The notes under the pieces are model-generated. The model did not search any database and was not told the DNA's origin. It saw nothing but the letters and a program-made list of their open reading frames with translations. Both the position numbers and the translations under genes were made by a program. From Melieria omissa (lineage: Eukaryota; Arthropoda; Insecta; Diptera; Ulidiidae), in NCBI GenBank assembly GCA_963971225.1, contig OZ020268.1, positions 38,757,348-38,821,347 on the forward strand: DNA of 64,000 nucleotides. Direction: 5' to 3'. Below, piece after piece: positions 1 through 11,711 of this stretch (position 1 is its first letter; each line of letters opens with the position of its first letter).

Positions 1-1838
1 AAAAAATATTCCCATACGCTTAGACGCATAATCCACAAACTACTGACTACAACATTGTCTGCCTCGATGTGAAGACGAGCCGAACTACGGTTGGCTGCAG
101 CAGTTGCCACAAAAATTCACACCAACACACACACAAATGCGCAAAGTTTGCACATGTGGAGATGTGCATTGTTGTGTTAGCCAAATGTTGTTGTATGTAC
201 GATTTGTTGTTTTGCTTTTTTCGGCTTGCAGTTTTCTACAAAAGAAGCAAGCACAACATTATGGAAGGAAAAAGTGTTGTGGCCCCAAATATAGAATAAC
301 GCAAAACTTGACACACATAAATTGAATGAAATATTTGAACAATGTACAGCACAACAGCAACAACAACAACAAAGAGCATAACGCAACAGTGCGGTCAAGT
401 ATGAAAAGGTGAAGACCACAAGCACAGTTGCCAGCAGCCATTGCAACGGCCGATGGCAGCCACAACTTGGCGCCTGTCGCTCGCCACATTAAGTGCGCGC
501 ACAGCCAACGAGTTAAGGTCAGCCGTTGCCAGTAACGATTTCGATTTTTGTAGACTAAAATGTTTGTGCGGCGGCAGCGACGGCGTCGGCGTCTGTGGTA
601 ACTGGGGCGTATGAGCATTTAAAAAAAATCACTCATACGCCCCAGCGTGCAGTTTAATTACATTTATTGTCGTTCAGTCGTAAATGCCGAGCGTCGAAAA
701 TTGCTGCATATTGACTTTTATTCATTTATTTATTAATTCATTTGTGCTTTTACAGCGCCAGAATGTCTGGCCGCTAGTTGCATCCTTTCGTCTCATAAAG
801 TGTTGCTGTGCCATTATCTTAAAACGTAATTTGTTGATTTTGTCTGTTTATCATCACAAGTTGCGTTCTGGCACATTTCTTACTTAAAATTGATTATTTT
901 TTAAACTAGCGCCAAAAAATCGCCTTCGACTGGTTTGCAATCACACTGACAATGACCCAATTTGGATGCACAACACTACGCATCGCAACTGCAACAAGCG
1001 CCGTCGCAGCTGCTGCAACTTGCTGCCATTCCAAATGCGCGTAAACAAATGAAATTGTCAGATAGTTTGGCGCTTGCGTGGGCGTGTGCACGCTTCTTTC
1101 TTTTGCCTTTCTTGCATTATTGCTGCGTCCCATCTGTCGTGGTGCGACTTGAATTTTTTCTTGAATTTTTCATGCGGATTTGCTGTTGAAAAATTGAAAT
1201 GCCAACCCGTAGCGAGCGCTACGCGTTGCAAGCGGATAACGCGCAAGTCACTGCAGCTGCAGTTCAAATAATTTTCGGTTGTATGTTTTTATCTGTTTTA
1301 CTGTGTCTGTGTGTGTACGTGTGGCTACGTGTGTAGCATCATTTTTCAAAGCTCGCATTTGGCACCTCGCTGCAATGTGTTCGGTCTGCGTGCCAGCGGA
1401 TAGCATTTGCCATTTGTTTTGCACAGCGGCCACCATTGGTTGGTTTGGCTGCTTTTGCTCATAATTGGAAATTTATGAGAATGCAAATAGTTTCCCTTGC
1501 AGGCGCTCGTTGACTTTCGATTACTGTCTGGCTGTGATAAATCGACTGACTTTGAGAAATCAGCGGCATGACAAACTGTTGCGCACAAGTGCAGTCAGTC
1601 CACATCGAATGGATGCGACGAATTTATGCTTAGGAAACGGCAATCGAACGCTAAAGGCGGATAACATCTGGAAGCGTTCAGATCAAAATGAAACCAAGAA
1701 AATGTATTGGATTGGTTCCAATCGAAAGACACACGAATGCAGATGTTTCACAGCTGATCGTTGCAGTTTATCCATTTGCAAAGTTCTCTCTTGAAAGCTT
1801 TAATATTCCTTTTTTTTCAAATATATTTGTAATATTTA
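1..1838. other. Non-coding intergenic DNA
   Basis: I see no gene here. Short open frames overlap on both strands and are rich in Cys, His and Leu, which reflects CA/CAA/TTG microsatellite composition. The only structured feature is the hairpin at 602-645, listed separately. Confidence 0.6.
602..645. repeat. Perfect 14-bp inverted repeat with 16-nt A-rich loop
   Basis: CTGGGGCGTATGAG at 602-615 is the exact reverse complement of 632-645, with an A-rich spacer between. The function is unknown. It could be the core of a small fold-back element or a transcribed hairpin. Confidence 0.8.
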
Positions 1839-2182
1839 TACGAGGGTTGCCTTTTATATTTTTTCAAAAAGGATGAAAATGCATTTTATCATCAAAAATG
1901 GGTTTATTGCTTTTCAAAGAATTATCCTTGAAGATTTATATTGCATGCGCTCAAACCAATTGTCGATGCACTTTTTCCGCTCCCATTGAGACACCTCCAA
2001 AACATGGTTTTTGAATGCTGCGGCAGCGTCTTCTGGCAATGAAAATTGTTGACCACGCAATTTTTATTTTATGTGCGGGAATAAAAAGAAGTCATTGGGT
2101 GCTAGGTCAGAGCTGTATGGCGGATGACCCACTAAATCGATGCTTTGGTCAGTCAAATAGTCGGTTGTTTGAGCCGAGGTAA
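1839..2182 (-). pseudogene. Mariner-family transposase, C-terminal remnant
   Basis: Read on the minus strand from about 2180 to 1885, this encodes the mariner C-terminus. It runs from an AQTT segment through GHPPYSSDLAPNDFFLFPHIK (the last catalytic Asp lies in APND), then LRGQQF, then a stretch ending in NWFERMQ. One in-frame TAA interrupts it after FPHIK. The element's end, ACGAGGGTTGCC, is visible at 1839-1850. The N-terminal two thirds and the other terminal repeat are missing, and a Helitron-like fragment abuts at about 2185. The family is the Tc1/mariner superfamily. The copy is dead. Confidence 0.8.
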
Positions 2183-2184
2183 AG

Positions 2185-2580
2185 CATATAGTATGAATAC
2201 GACACGACAGGTGGGCATGGCACCGCCCATACAACCCAAATATTTAAGATTGAATACCTTCGGAATTATAAGTCAGATAGCATTGAAATCTTGTACACCG
2301 TCGCCATATAGATGTGTCATTCTGCTGGTAGAATCTGATGGACGTTGCAAAAGGGGCGTGGCACATTGTTTGTGACTCAAATTTTCAGCGTAACTTTGAA
2401 ACTGTAAGTCGCCCATCGATTAAACTGGGTCGCACCCATCGACTGGAGGAATGGATTGGCCCATTGGATGGCACGGCCCATACAACTCATATCTATATAC
2501 ATACAATTGTTTCCCTGACTGACTGATTGACTGACTGATTCATCACCGCCCAGCCTAAACCGCTAAATCTACAAACATAA
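2185..2580. mobile_element. Fragment of the Helitron-type repeat
   Basis: This stretch carries the same alternating motifs as the complete Helitron at 5404-6404: GGCATGGCACCGCCCATACA near 2215, AAGGGGCGTGGCACAT near 2350 and GGCACGGCCCATACAACT near 2470. It is followed by a short (ACTG/ATTG)n run at about 2518-2540, which is common inside such elements. Neither Helitron terminus is recognisable, so it is a decayed partial copy. Confidence 0.65.
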
Positions 2581-2631
2581 AATTTTATTTTTTCTTAATT
2601 CTGAGTCTAAAAGGACAAAACATGGATTAAA

Positions 2632-3036
2632 GTGTTGTTGGTTGGTTTGGTGGCTGCCTCTGTATGAGACACACTTAGGCCTATGGGCCCGTTGAGATAC
2701 CACAAATTCCACCCGTTTGAAATATGTACGCAACACTGTTTTTTTTCCAACATGTGATACAACACGCATTTTAAATGGATGGGGAAAGGGAGGGAGGAGA
2801 CCTGCAGTTTAACGCCGAATCCGAACGGCGATTGACAGTTTTTTTTCGTTCACACTTGGAGGTTTTGCCATTGCCTGCCAAGAGCGCACTTGTGCGATTC
2901 TTGTAATTCTCATCTGCTTCATGTGGATAGCGATAGAAGTAGATGAGTGTTTTTTCCAGCCCAAGCCAGGAATCGAACCTGGGGCGCTCGGTATGAGAAG
3001 CCAGCGCGCTATCCGCTGAGCTATCGAGGGCGGCGT
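2632..3036 (-). mobile_element. tRNA-derived SINE, family 2, copy 1
   Basis: On the minus strand a tRNA-like head (about 3036-2955) carries an A box TAGCTCAGCGG and a perfect B box GGTTCGATTCC within a CCAGG/CCTGG T-arm. The acceptor stem is only partly paired (GCCCTCG against CTTGGGC). A body of about 300 bp follows, including a hairpin at 2718-2772, and the element ends in a CCAA-rich tail near 2640. Copies at 18815-19157 and 33583-33742 define it as a dispersed family, so it is not a functional tRNA gene. Transcription by RNA polymerase III is inferred from the boxes. Confidence 0.8.
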
Positions 3037-5403
3037 AGAAGAAACTTTATGTTGTAGAAGAAGCTTTATTTATTGGTCCCATTGACTTCGAACTTGTCAC
3101 GGTGTCTTAGTATATTTATAAATAAAAATAGAGAAGCACTATATAACATGGCTAATAGTCGTTGAACCGATCTACAAACCTATCACATCAGCTGTCACTG
3201 TTTACATTGATTTGTGTCAAGAAGAAACCTTAGCGAATTTCTTCATCTAAATCGTCACACAACAGCAGGTGTGACGTCAACGATGTAAAGCATGAAATAT
3301 AATAACATTTATGAATATGCACTCACACACACACACACACATATTTTCATATGATGAAATGCAATTAAAAGTTAAATTACATAAAATGCAATTTACATGC
3401 AAAACTACTTACGTATGCATGTCGCATTTTACCACTGCTGCTGTTGTTGTTGTTAGTTTTTATTGTAACACTTTCGCCGATTGTTGTTGGAGTTGACTGC
3501 ATGCTGACACGTCTATCGGTGTTGCAACATGACAACATGTGGCATGTGGCACAGTAACAAAATGGCAGTCGGCGTGCGTGACGTTGTGCTGCTCGCCGAT
3601 TGTTGCTTGTGGCGTGCATGACGGCAACAGTGACGGCGGCTATAGAAATTTCGCACTCGAGTTGAAGGTGTTTGTGTGTGACGCGTGTGACATGTTGTGC
3701 TGCCCGTGACATATTCTCTGAATTCACTTATCAACACAGCGCCGGACGCCAATGCGGTGCCACTTCCGCGCTCGCTTCCGCGTCAAATATGGCAACCGGG
3801 AGGCAGCTGGTCGCTGCGACAATTGCAGCGACACTGCTGTTGCTCGTCTAGTTGCTTGTTGCTGCTCACTTCCTGCCACTTGGCTGCAATTTATTATTTT
3901 TCTTTTTTTCTTTTGCAATTTTTCAATCTCACTTTTTTGTGGTATAAATTTCAGTGAGTTGACGTGACGTGCGACACTGCATGGCGCCATGTCCTGCAAT
4001 GATTTTGTCCATTTTGGTGCATTCGAAATGATTTGCCAGCTGGCGTGTGTAAAGTGTGTGAAGTGGCTGCAATGCAAAAACCCAAAAAATATAAAAAATA
4101 AAAATTGCTGAAGAAAGTTTGGGGCGTGAAAAATTAAATGTGTATTTCGGTAGAAACCTTGAAAAGTTGATGACATGAAAATGTGGTTTTTGTTGGAAAA
4201 TTGCAGAGATTGTGGTTGGGACGGGTAATTCAAATGTGCTGCAAGTAAATTTTGCACATGTTGTGGCTTTTCTCATTTGCGGCTGTTGTAAGGGGCGGCC
4301 GTGTTGCCAAATGGAAGAGTTATGTCTGATAAAAGTTTTTGCGTGGAAACATGAGTTGTTGAGGAAATTATATTCATTATGAAATCAACATAAAACGGCG
4401 ACGATTTACAATCAAAATCAAAAGCACACCATGAGTTCTGGCTTCAGTTCTTAACAATTCAATATTCATTACCTTTAGAGATAAATTAAACGACATTATC
4501 GTAATAAGTTTAATATTCATCTTTGAAACCTTTGAAAAACCATCACTACGGTGACTACCGTAACTGAAAATACAATTACAAATTAAAAAAATAATATTAT
4601 TGCACTTCTGTGGTATTCCCAAACCGAAAGATTAAGTTTTGTTTAAATAAATGCTGCAATTTTTCACAAAATAAAACTTTGAAAGACTCGTCGCTATTCA
4701 CTGCCAATCCCCAACTTCTGCCTTCAGCGTTTTCGCTTTGAACAGTTTGCCATTTACGACGACACATTTCAAGTGCAACGAGCGCATTCACTCATTGCTT
4801 ACCAAATCACAATAAGTGCATCGAACATTGTCTACTGTCGCTGCTTTGCCCATTCCACTTGGCCAGCGACAACATCATAATCAGCTTCATTCTTGCGGCT
4901 CTCGTTCTGTCTCCGGCACAAGCGCCCGCAAACGCTTAAATGCCTTCGCACAGCGTGCCACTTAATCGCATTTTCAACGCAGCAAAATAATTCCATGTCG
5001 TTTGCGCCATTGCTGGCAATGCACTATTTCTGTTGCAATGCGCACTGTTGTTGCCGTCGTTGCTGCTGCTGCAGCACCAATGGAAACTTTTCTCATTTGA
5101 GATTCATTTCCCCGCTTTCAATGGAGTGTAATTACACAAGTGCGCGTTCGAAACTTAAGACGCACGGAACTGCCTGATGTGCACTTGATGGCTCACTTGC
5201 TGTTTCATTAGAAATTTCGCTGTGCTCATTTGGCGTTTAATGTTGGCTGCAATAATCGTGCAGCTGCTGCTTGTTACTCGAACAAAAAATTTGACCTAAA
5301 ACATAACATTTGTGTTTAGTGAAAATATTACAGAATTACTTAATCTAATGAAATTCTTTAAGTTGTAGAGTTTTTACAAAACCTAAAAAACATGAAATTT
5401 TTA
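3037..5403. other. Non-coding intergenic DNA with CA microsatellite
   Basis: No gene was recognised. A (CA)n run lies at about 3323-3342. The longest open frame (3724-4257, minus strand) has no family resemblance and overlaps other frames of equal quality. Confidence 0.55.
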
Positions 5404-6404
5404 TCTTATATATAAAATTCTCGTATCACAATGTTAGTTACTTAGTTACATACTCCTCCGAAACGGCTTTACCGATTTTTATGAAATTTTACATGCATAT
5501 TCAGTAGGTCTGAGAATTGGCTACTATCTATTTTTAATACCCCTAAGGGGCGTGGCACATTTTGGTGACCCAATTATTCCGCTGAACTATAAGTTGCACA
5601 GCAATGAAACTAAGTACGAACCTACCATTTATTCATATCTTTCGACAGAGGGAATGATGAGGGCATTGAACAAGCGGGCGTGGCACCGCCCATATAAGCC
5701 AAATCTTTAATATAGAATATCTTCGCAATTGTAAGTCGTACAACACTGAATGGGACCCGTCCTCCCATAGATGAATCATTCCACTGGTAAGATTTTATGG
5801 GCGTTGGACAAGGGGTGTGGCACATATTTTTTGAGTCAAATATTTTGCTGAACAATAAGTCGCAGAGCAATGCAACTTAGTACGAACCTACCATTTATTC
5901 ATATATTTTGACAGAGGGAATGGGGCAAGTATTGGACGAGGGGGCGTGGCACCACCCATACAAGCCAGATCTTAACAACGGAATATATTCCAAATTGTAA
6001 GTTGTACAACACTGAAATTTTGTACCCCGTCGTCCCATAGATGAGTCATTCTACTGATAAGATATGATGGGCGTTGTACAAGGGGCGTGGCACTTTTTTG
6101 TGACCCAAATTTTACGAACCTACGATTTTCTCTTTCGACAGAGGGTATTGAATAAGGGGCAGGTATTGAATAATAGGGCATGGCACCGCCCATATAATTT
6201 AAATCCGGCGCAGTCCATTTCTTTACTGAAACTTAGCAGCAACATTGCTTATTTGTGGGCCTCGATTGCGTTAATCAGTAGCTCCTTTTCTTCCTTTAGT
6301 TGGTTTTCTTCGTCAATTTGCATCGCCATAGATTCGCCATCTTGCTTATTGCATTATAAAAAGCAACAAATGTCGTGCAAGACAAAGTTCGCCGGGTAAG
6401 CTAG
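5404..6404 (+). mobile_element. Non-autonomous Helitron, apparently complete
   Basis: The 5' end reads TCTTATATATAAAATTCTCG, the characteristic insect Helitron 5' terminus, preceded by A at 5403. The 3' end reads GCCGGGTAAGCTAG and is followed by T at 6405, which fits the Helitron CTRR end and insertion between A and T. There is no Rep/helicase coding sequence, so it would depend on an autonomous partner. The interior is about 2.7 units of a 265-bp repeat in which GGGGCGTGGCACA-type motifs (5546, 5810, 6081) alternate with GGCGTGGCACCGCCCATA-type motifs (5676, 5941, 6172). No target-site duplication is expected. Confidence 0.85.
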
Positions 6405-6469
6405 TAAATTATAAAAAGATCGATAGATAGAGATAATTTATCTTAGCAAGCCTTTCCTCATTTTGTGGC

Positions 6470-6560
6470 ATTGTTCACTCCATTTTAAGTTTAACTTTTA
6501 ATGAAGATTTTCCATTGCCAGAGATCGGAGACGTCAGGCCAGTGATTCAGATTCCTGATT
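6470..6560 (-). mobile_element. Fragment of the LINE also seen at 18290-18400
   Basis: The stretch ATGAAGATTTTCCATTGCC with flanking CACTCCAT and GATTCCTGATT is closely similar to 18290-18400, which lies inside a minus-strand non-LTR remnant. It is separated from the related C-terminal coding remnant at 7097-7411 by the MITE at 6577-7022, suggesting one interrupted copy. Confidence 0.55.
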
Positions 6561-6576
6561 CTTTTCTCGAGTCTTA

Positions 6577-7022
6577 AGGCTTGATTACACGTAACGAGTC
6601 GAGTGACGCGACATCAAAATGGTACTAGGCCGAAAGAATTGAGATAGCGAGCAAAAGCGACGAGTTGTTCAAACGTATTTTGACACGTGGCGAGTCAGTT
6701 CGGTTTTACAATGCACAAAATGAACTAAGCAACTCGCGCAATTAAACTCAACCGAGCGAAAAGAAGTGGTGTGTGACGCATACCGCATGTCACGAGCGAT
6801 TCCGCATGTGACGAGCGATTGCGCGAATCGCTGCGAAAAGAGAAAAATATAACGGTAAAGTAGTGGTCGCTCGGCCTAGCAAACAAAATGTGATTCTAGT
6901 GGCTCTCTCGCCACTTTCATTGGTCACTGACTCAATCAAGAACTCGCCTTACCGTTTAGACAAAACGAGTACTCGTTCGAGTTGCTGTCTTCTCACTCTA
7001 CTCGTTACGTGTAATCAAGCCT
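6577..7022. mobile_element. PIF/Harbinger-like MITE, TTA target duplication
   Basis: The terminal inverted repeats begin AGGCTTGATTACACGTAACG and match for 23 bp at the two ends (6577 onward, and 7022 backward). TTA flanks both sides (6574-6576 and 7023-7025), the duplication made by PIF/Harbinger transposases. At 446 bp with no transposase, it is a non-autonomous element. The ends are nearly identical, so it is relatively young compared with the LINE debris around it. Confidence 0.85.
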
Positions 7023-7096
7023 TTAGTGACTGTGTTAAGAAATTTTCCAAAGCCCACAGCCCAAATCAAACTTAAAAGTTCTTTTGGGTTTAATTG

Positions 7097-7411
7097 TCAC
7101 ACAGACACAGCATTGCAGTGGAGGTTGATGTGCTCCGATGCTTCCTCTGCTTTTGCACAGAACCTACAAGTAGTGCCTTGCTTAGTCATGTATTTCCTGA
7201 GTCTGTAATGTCCAGTCAGGAAGCCAAGAAAGCGAATATTAGGGAAGGAGGTGATGCAGACGAGAGATTTTTCTGAAATGAATTTAAGGAAACTAAAGGA
7301 GTTCCTAGATAACATTGGAGGACACGAACTCCTCCAATAACGTAGAGGAACATGACACAATAGTTCACTACTTGGACGCAGTGTCTCGGACAGGTGTTGT
7401 CCGAATCCCAA
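7097..7411 (-). pseudogene. Non-LTR retrotransposon ORF2 C-terminal zinc-knuckle remnant
   Basis: The minus-strand frame reads FLTGHYRLRKYMTKQG then CRFC then EEASEHINLHC. That is the C-terminal tail of insect RNase-H-bearing LINEs: a conserved GHxxLRxH-like segment followed by CxxC...EHxxxxC. The N-terminal part of the frame is unrelated translation. The same tail occurs at 14940-15070 and 18019-18216. Reverse transcriptase is absent. The flanking 7430-7560 may belong to the same element. Confidence 0.7.
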
Positions 7412-7559
7412 ATCTAATCTAATCTAGGAAGCCTATGACCTGACGCAACTGGTATTTGTCTCGGTCGAAGCGCAAAGAGCTCCATTTTGAGCTTGAATCC
7501 TCCACAAAGATCTTTACTTAGCTTCAAGAGGCGGTGATTTGAACCTAAGGCCAGAGCAA

Positions 7560-9997
7560 CACTTATTTTATGAGAGAATGGCAATTAAATGAAATGGCTT
7601 CCGACTAAGTAAGTCCGCCTATAGTCACTTGCATTATTTTTTGTTGTATTAAAACGAGCACACCAATGCATCAGAAGATGGGACTAAGACCATTAGACAA
7701 GTCCATTGTGTTATCAACCAATCTTAGTCCTTCTCAATCCAATCTATTTCTACCTTAGGTAGAATTTCCAAGTTAATTTCTTCTACTGCTTAAACAATAA
7801 TTATTTTGTTAATCGCTATTTTTTTTCGTTTTTACGCAAAAAAAGTTTTCAAAAAAAAACAAACTCCAAATACTACTCGCTTTCGAATCCAATAAAACTT
7901 TCCTAGCGTTTCTTTTAAAACATTTCTCAAGGACCTTTAAAAGTTGCGATGCGCTTGCGGGAATTGAAAATTGCTTACGCTGATTGCATTACAAATGAAA
8001 TTACAACAATTAAAGATGAAAAATAAAGCTCAGTAATAGAGCAAAGGCCAAGCAAAGATTGCACACCTTTGCGCTCATTGCAAGATTTCACAGAATAAGT
8101 AATTAAAAACTGTGCGTTGTTCATAAATGTTGCGGCTGCATCTTTTGCATCATTCTTTAAAATTGTTACAATGCCATAAAGTTGCACATTCTGCTCGCAT
8201 ATTCAATGCATGTTCTATCCAACCAGTGTGGGTACTTTTTTTTATTTGACGTGTGTGTGTGTGTGTATGTGCGTGGCGGCAACTTGCTCGAATTGCAATC
8301 GAGCTGCAAGCTGGCAACAAGCTCGTTACCCATAAAAATATCAGCTTTTGTTCGCTTGAGCGTTGCAGCGTCTTAAGTGTGCGCTGGATTTTCTGCACTA
8401 AGGACACTCGTATCTACTTATCTACACATATGCACATACATACATAATTGCATACATACGTACGTGTTTGGACCGCATATGTGAGTGCCAATTATGCATG
8501 AGGGCCGCTGGCGTCGGTCTGGGGCTGGAGCCGGAGCTGTTGCTGGCGCTGTGGCATTTGCGGTGGCAGCCGAGCCGATAATGATAGCACATTAAATATG
8601 CCAGCAATGGGAATGGGCCGACGAGTTGGCGAGTGGGCGGCGTGCGGGCCGTTTAAGTTGCCATTATTTCGTAATGTCTGCAGTGCACATCGCCTGACAC
8701 TCTTATCCATTATTAAGTAGTTTGTTGCATGCCGCATGCAGGCGACCGCGCGCCTCTGCGGTTACTGTCATAAGCGTGTTGGCCTTGGCCGCCATTGGGG
8801 ATTACGAAATTTATTGGTGAACGCCTGAGCTTGCTTAAAATTATCGACTTAATTAGTCAAAGACGATTTGCGTCGAGTTGAAGGCGAAAATTGGGCTTTC
8901 GATGCAACACTGAAGCAATTAAATCCGTGTAACGTGCGGGTTTGCATGCAGCAAATCGACCAGCTGTCGACTGCAGTGTGTAACATTCGTTGTTCGTTGC
9001 ACGCAGCCGGTCAGTTTGTGGTTAATAAAGCCGTTACATCTGTTGCCGCACGCATGAATGACGCATACAACATGACAACTGCAAACCATGTCGAACATGG
9101 AAAACGTGTGGCAAACGCAACAACATAAGTACTCACGCCAATGCGCACACATGGCTCGGGGAACAAACATCATGAAATGACTTGACAAGCATAGTTTTTG
9201 GCGTTTTGGCAGTCAGAGTCAATGATACTTCTGACTGCAACAGCATGCAATGCGGCAGCTGGTTGGAAAAATTTCTGTTTACTGTCACAGTGGACAAAAT
9301 TTCGAATTAAAAGGGAATTAATTTGAATTTTACTTCAAAGTCACAAATTAGGTTATTCTTTACCTTTAAGATGTTTTTATGAAACATTCAAAATCCACAT
9401 TTGTGACTTATATTACAAAATTATGAAGCAAACCTGCAATTATGTCCTTGTTAACCCAGCAGTGGTCAACAAATTGTAGGATTTTAAGTGCTTCATGGGT
9501 TTAAAACTTACCTCAAGCAACCAAAAGTTCACTAAGTCTGAGTTCGTATTTGATTGTGACTTGCGATACGAGATTTTGACGGCTTCATTTAACGTTCGAT
9601 AAAAAAAATATTATTTTGAATTTTTCCTTCCAGCTCATACTAATCAGTTTGGTGGCTTTACTTGTTTGGAATTAGAGAAAATTTCAGTGTTTGCAACATA
9701 ATGAATGTCTAAGGGCGCATGGAAAACGAATTTCTTGAATCTTGTGATTCTTGCTGAAAATAAAGCGAGGTTTTCAATAGAATAGCTAAAAAAGTTATAT
9801 AAAAAGCATAGAAGCAGAATTATTTAACTGCCCGTGTAGAGTTGTAAATCGCTTAGTTTAGTTTTCTGTTGCACACAACTAAAAGCAGCTTTTGGGGTCA
9901 ATTAAAGAATTTCTAAAAACATTTGAAATCATTAAAGGATTTTAAATTTGTCAACATTTGCAAAGTAAATACTTTCATACAAACACAAAAACAACTA
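7560..9997. other. Non-coding intergenic DNA
   Basis: No gene or repeat was recognised. It includes a (TG)n run near 8251-8266 and a GC-richer segment at 8490-8760. Open frames in that segment look like composition artefacts because both strands stay open together. Confidence 0.5.
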
Positions 9998-10234
9998 CAG
10001 TCGTGTCTGGGTATAGTGAACCCCCTATATAGTGAACACCTCGATATAGTAACACCAAAAATTTGACATCGAACTGCTAAATATAGAAACAAAATTTCAA
10101 GCAAGAAACAAAAAGTGTATTTTGAGCAAATAAAACGAATTTTTGAACAAAAATGTTAACCTTGATATAATGAACAACCTTAATACAGTGAACAGGCCTT
10201 GCAATAATTAGTTCACTATATCCAGACACCAATG
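9998..10234. mobile_element. TA-flanked MITE, pogo/Tigger-like
   Basis: The left end is CAGTCGTGTCTGGGTATAGT and the right end (reverse complement) is CATTGGTGTCTGGATATAGT. This is an imperfect inverted repeat of about 24 bp flanked by TA at 9996-9997 and 10235-10236. Repeated 'tatagtgaac' blocks fill the 237-bp interior. There is no coding capacity. TA duplication plus CAG-starting ends suggests a pogo-group helper; this family call is inference. Confidence 0.7.
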
Positions 10235-10607
10235 TACGAGAATTGCTCCATTCTCATTTTTGGAACAGGAAAAAATACTTGCAAAGTTGATTAAATTGTT
10301 TAGGTCGATGGCACTTATATTCTTAACAATTTTTTTGGTAATGTCAAGCAACAATAATCACGTGTTCAAGCATATTTGTTCCTATTACATTATAGCAAAA
10401 GTTTTACAAATATTACTAGCTAAAGCCATTTTGAAGTTTGAATTAAATTTTAATTTGTTCAACTGATATTTGCTCGCCGCCTTCACTCGCAACTTCGCCC
10501 ATTTAGTTACCTTGTTGTCGGCTAAATCCACTCAAAATTGTTTGTTTAGGGCCAATGTTGTGCATTGCCAAAACACATCACATGTTATTCCATTGAATAT
10601 TTACCTT

Positions 10608-10613
10608 TTTATT
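10608..10613 (-). terminator. RpS14: Polyadenylation signal AATAAA for RpS14
   Basis: AATAAA on the minus strand lies about 105 bp beyond the RpS14 stop codon. It is the first canonical signal downstream and gives a short 3' UTR typical of ribosomal-protein genes. Confidence 0.6.
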
Positions 10614-10718
10614 ATATTATAAAATTTGTATTCTTTACTTTTCATCTTTTTTCCTGTTTGTTGTTCGATACACAACAAACACACACACAAAGTAAATAAA
10701 CAAGATTGTAGCGTTAAT

Positions 10719-11325
<607 letters not shown>

Positions 11326-11686
11326 ACTGAGGGATCAACTGCAAGCACCAAAACAAAACCTTTATTAACAAACAGCAATTACGCAGCAGCAATCATTATT
11401 GAAATCTGTGAATTGCAAACTACTCAAGTTAACCAATGCAAACTGAGGCAACACAAAATGTATGCTTGTTCTTAGATGTGGATCTAAATTGGAATTTTGG
11501 TAGTCACTTTAATTCGTTGGCATCGCCTACTTGAAGCAGCGAAACGCTGTAAACATTTCAACATTGTTTTCTTTAACATTTTGCCTGCAAGTAGTCACAA
11601 TTCTTTCAAATGCAGATTCACAGATTTAACTATTAAATTATAAAATTACAAAGAGCTTCAATAAGACACAGACCAATTGCGTTAAC

Positions 11687-11710
11687 CGGATATCGAAAAA
11701 GAAAGTACAG
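11687..11710 (-). promoter_or_regulatory. Possible RpS14 transcription start with TOP-like pyrimidine tract
   Basis: On the minus strand, CTTTCTTTTTCGATATCC at 11705-11688 is an uninterrupted pyrimidine run like the 5'-TOP starts of ribosomal-protein mRNAs, next to a DRE-like TCGATA. A short non-coding first exon spliced to the acceptor before the ATG would fit the family. The donor (GTTAAC) is poor, so the exact start is uncertain. Confidence 0.35.
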
Positions 11711-11711
11711 C

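Noticed and set aside
2955..3036. Functional tRNA gene on the minus strand
   Set aside because: The T-arm and boxes are tRNA-like, but the acceptor stem has mismatches, the anticodon arm does not pair well, and the sequence continues into a body shared with other copies. Called a SINE head instead.
3724..4257. 177-codon minus-strand open frame
   Set aside because: No recognisable domain, overlaps three other open frames, and consists of Phe/His/Ala-rich composition typical of TTG/CAA repeat DNA.
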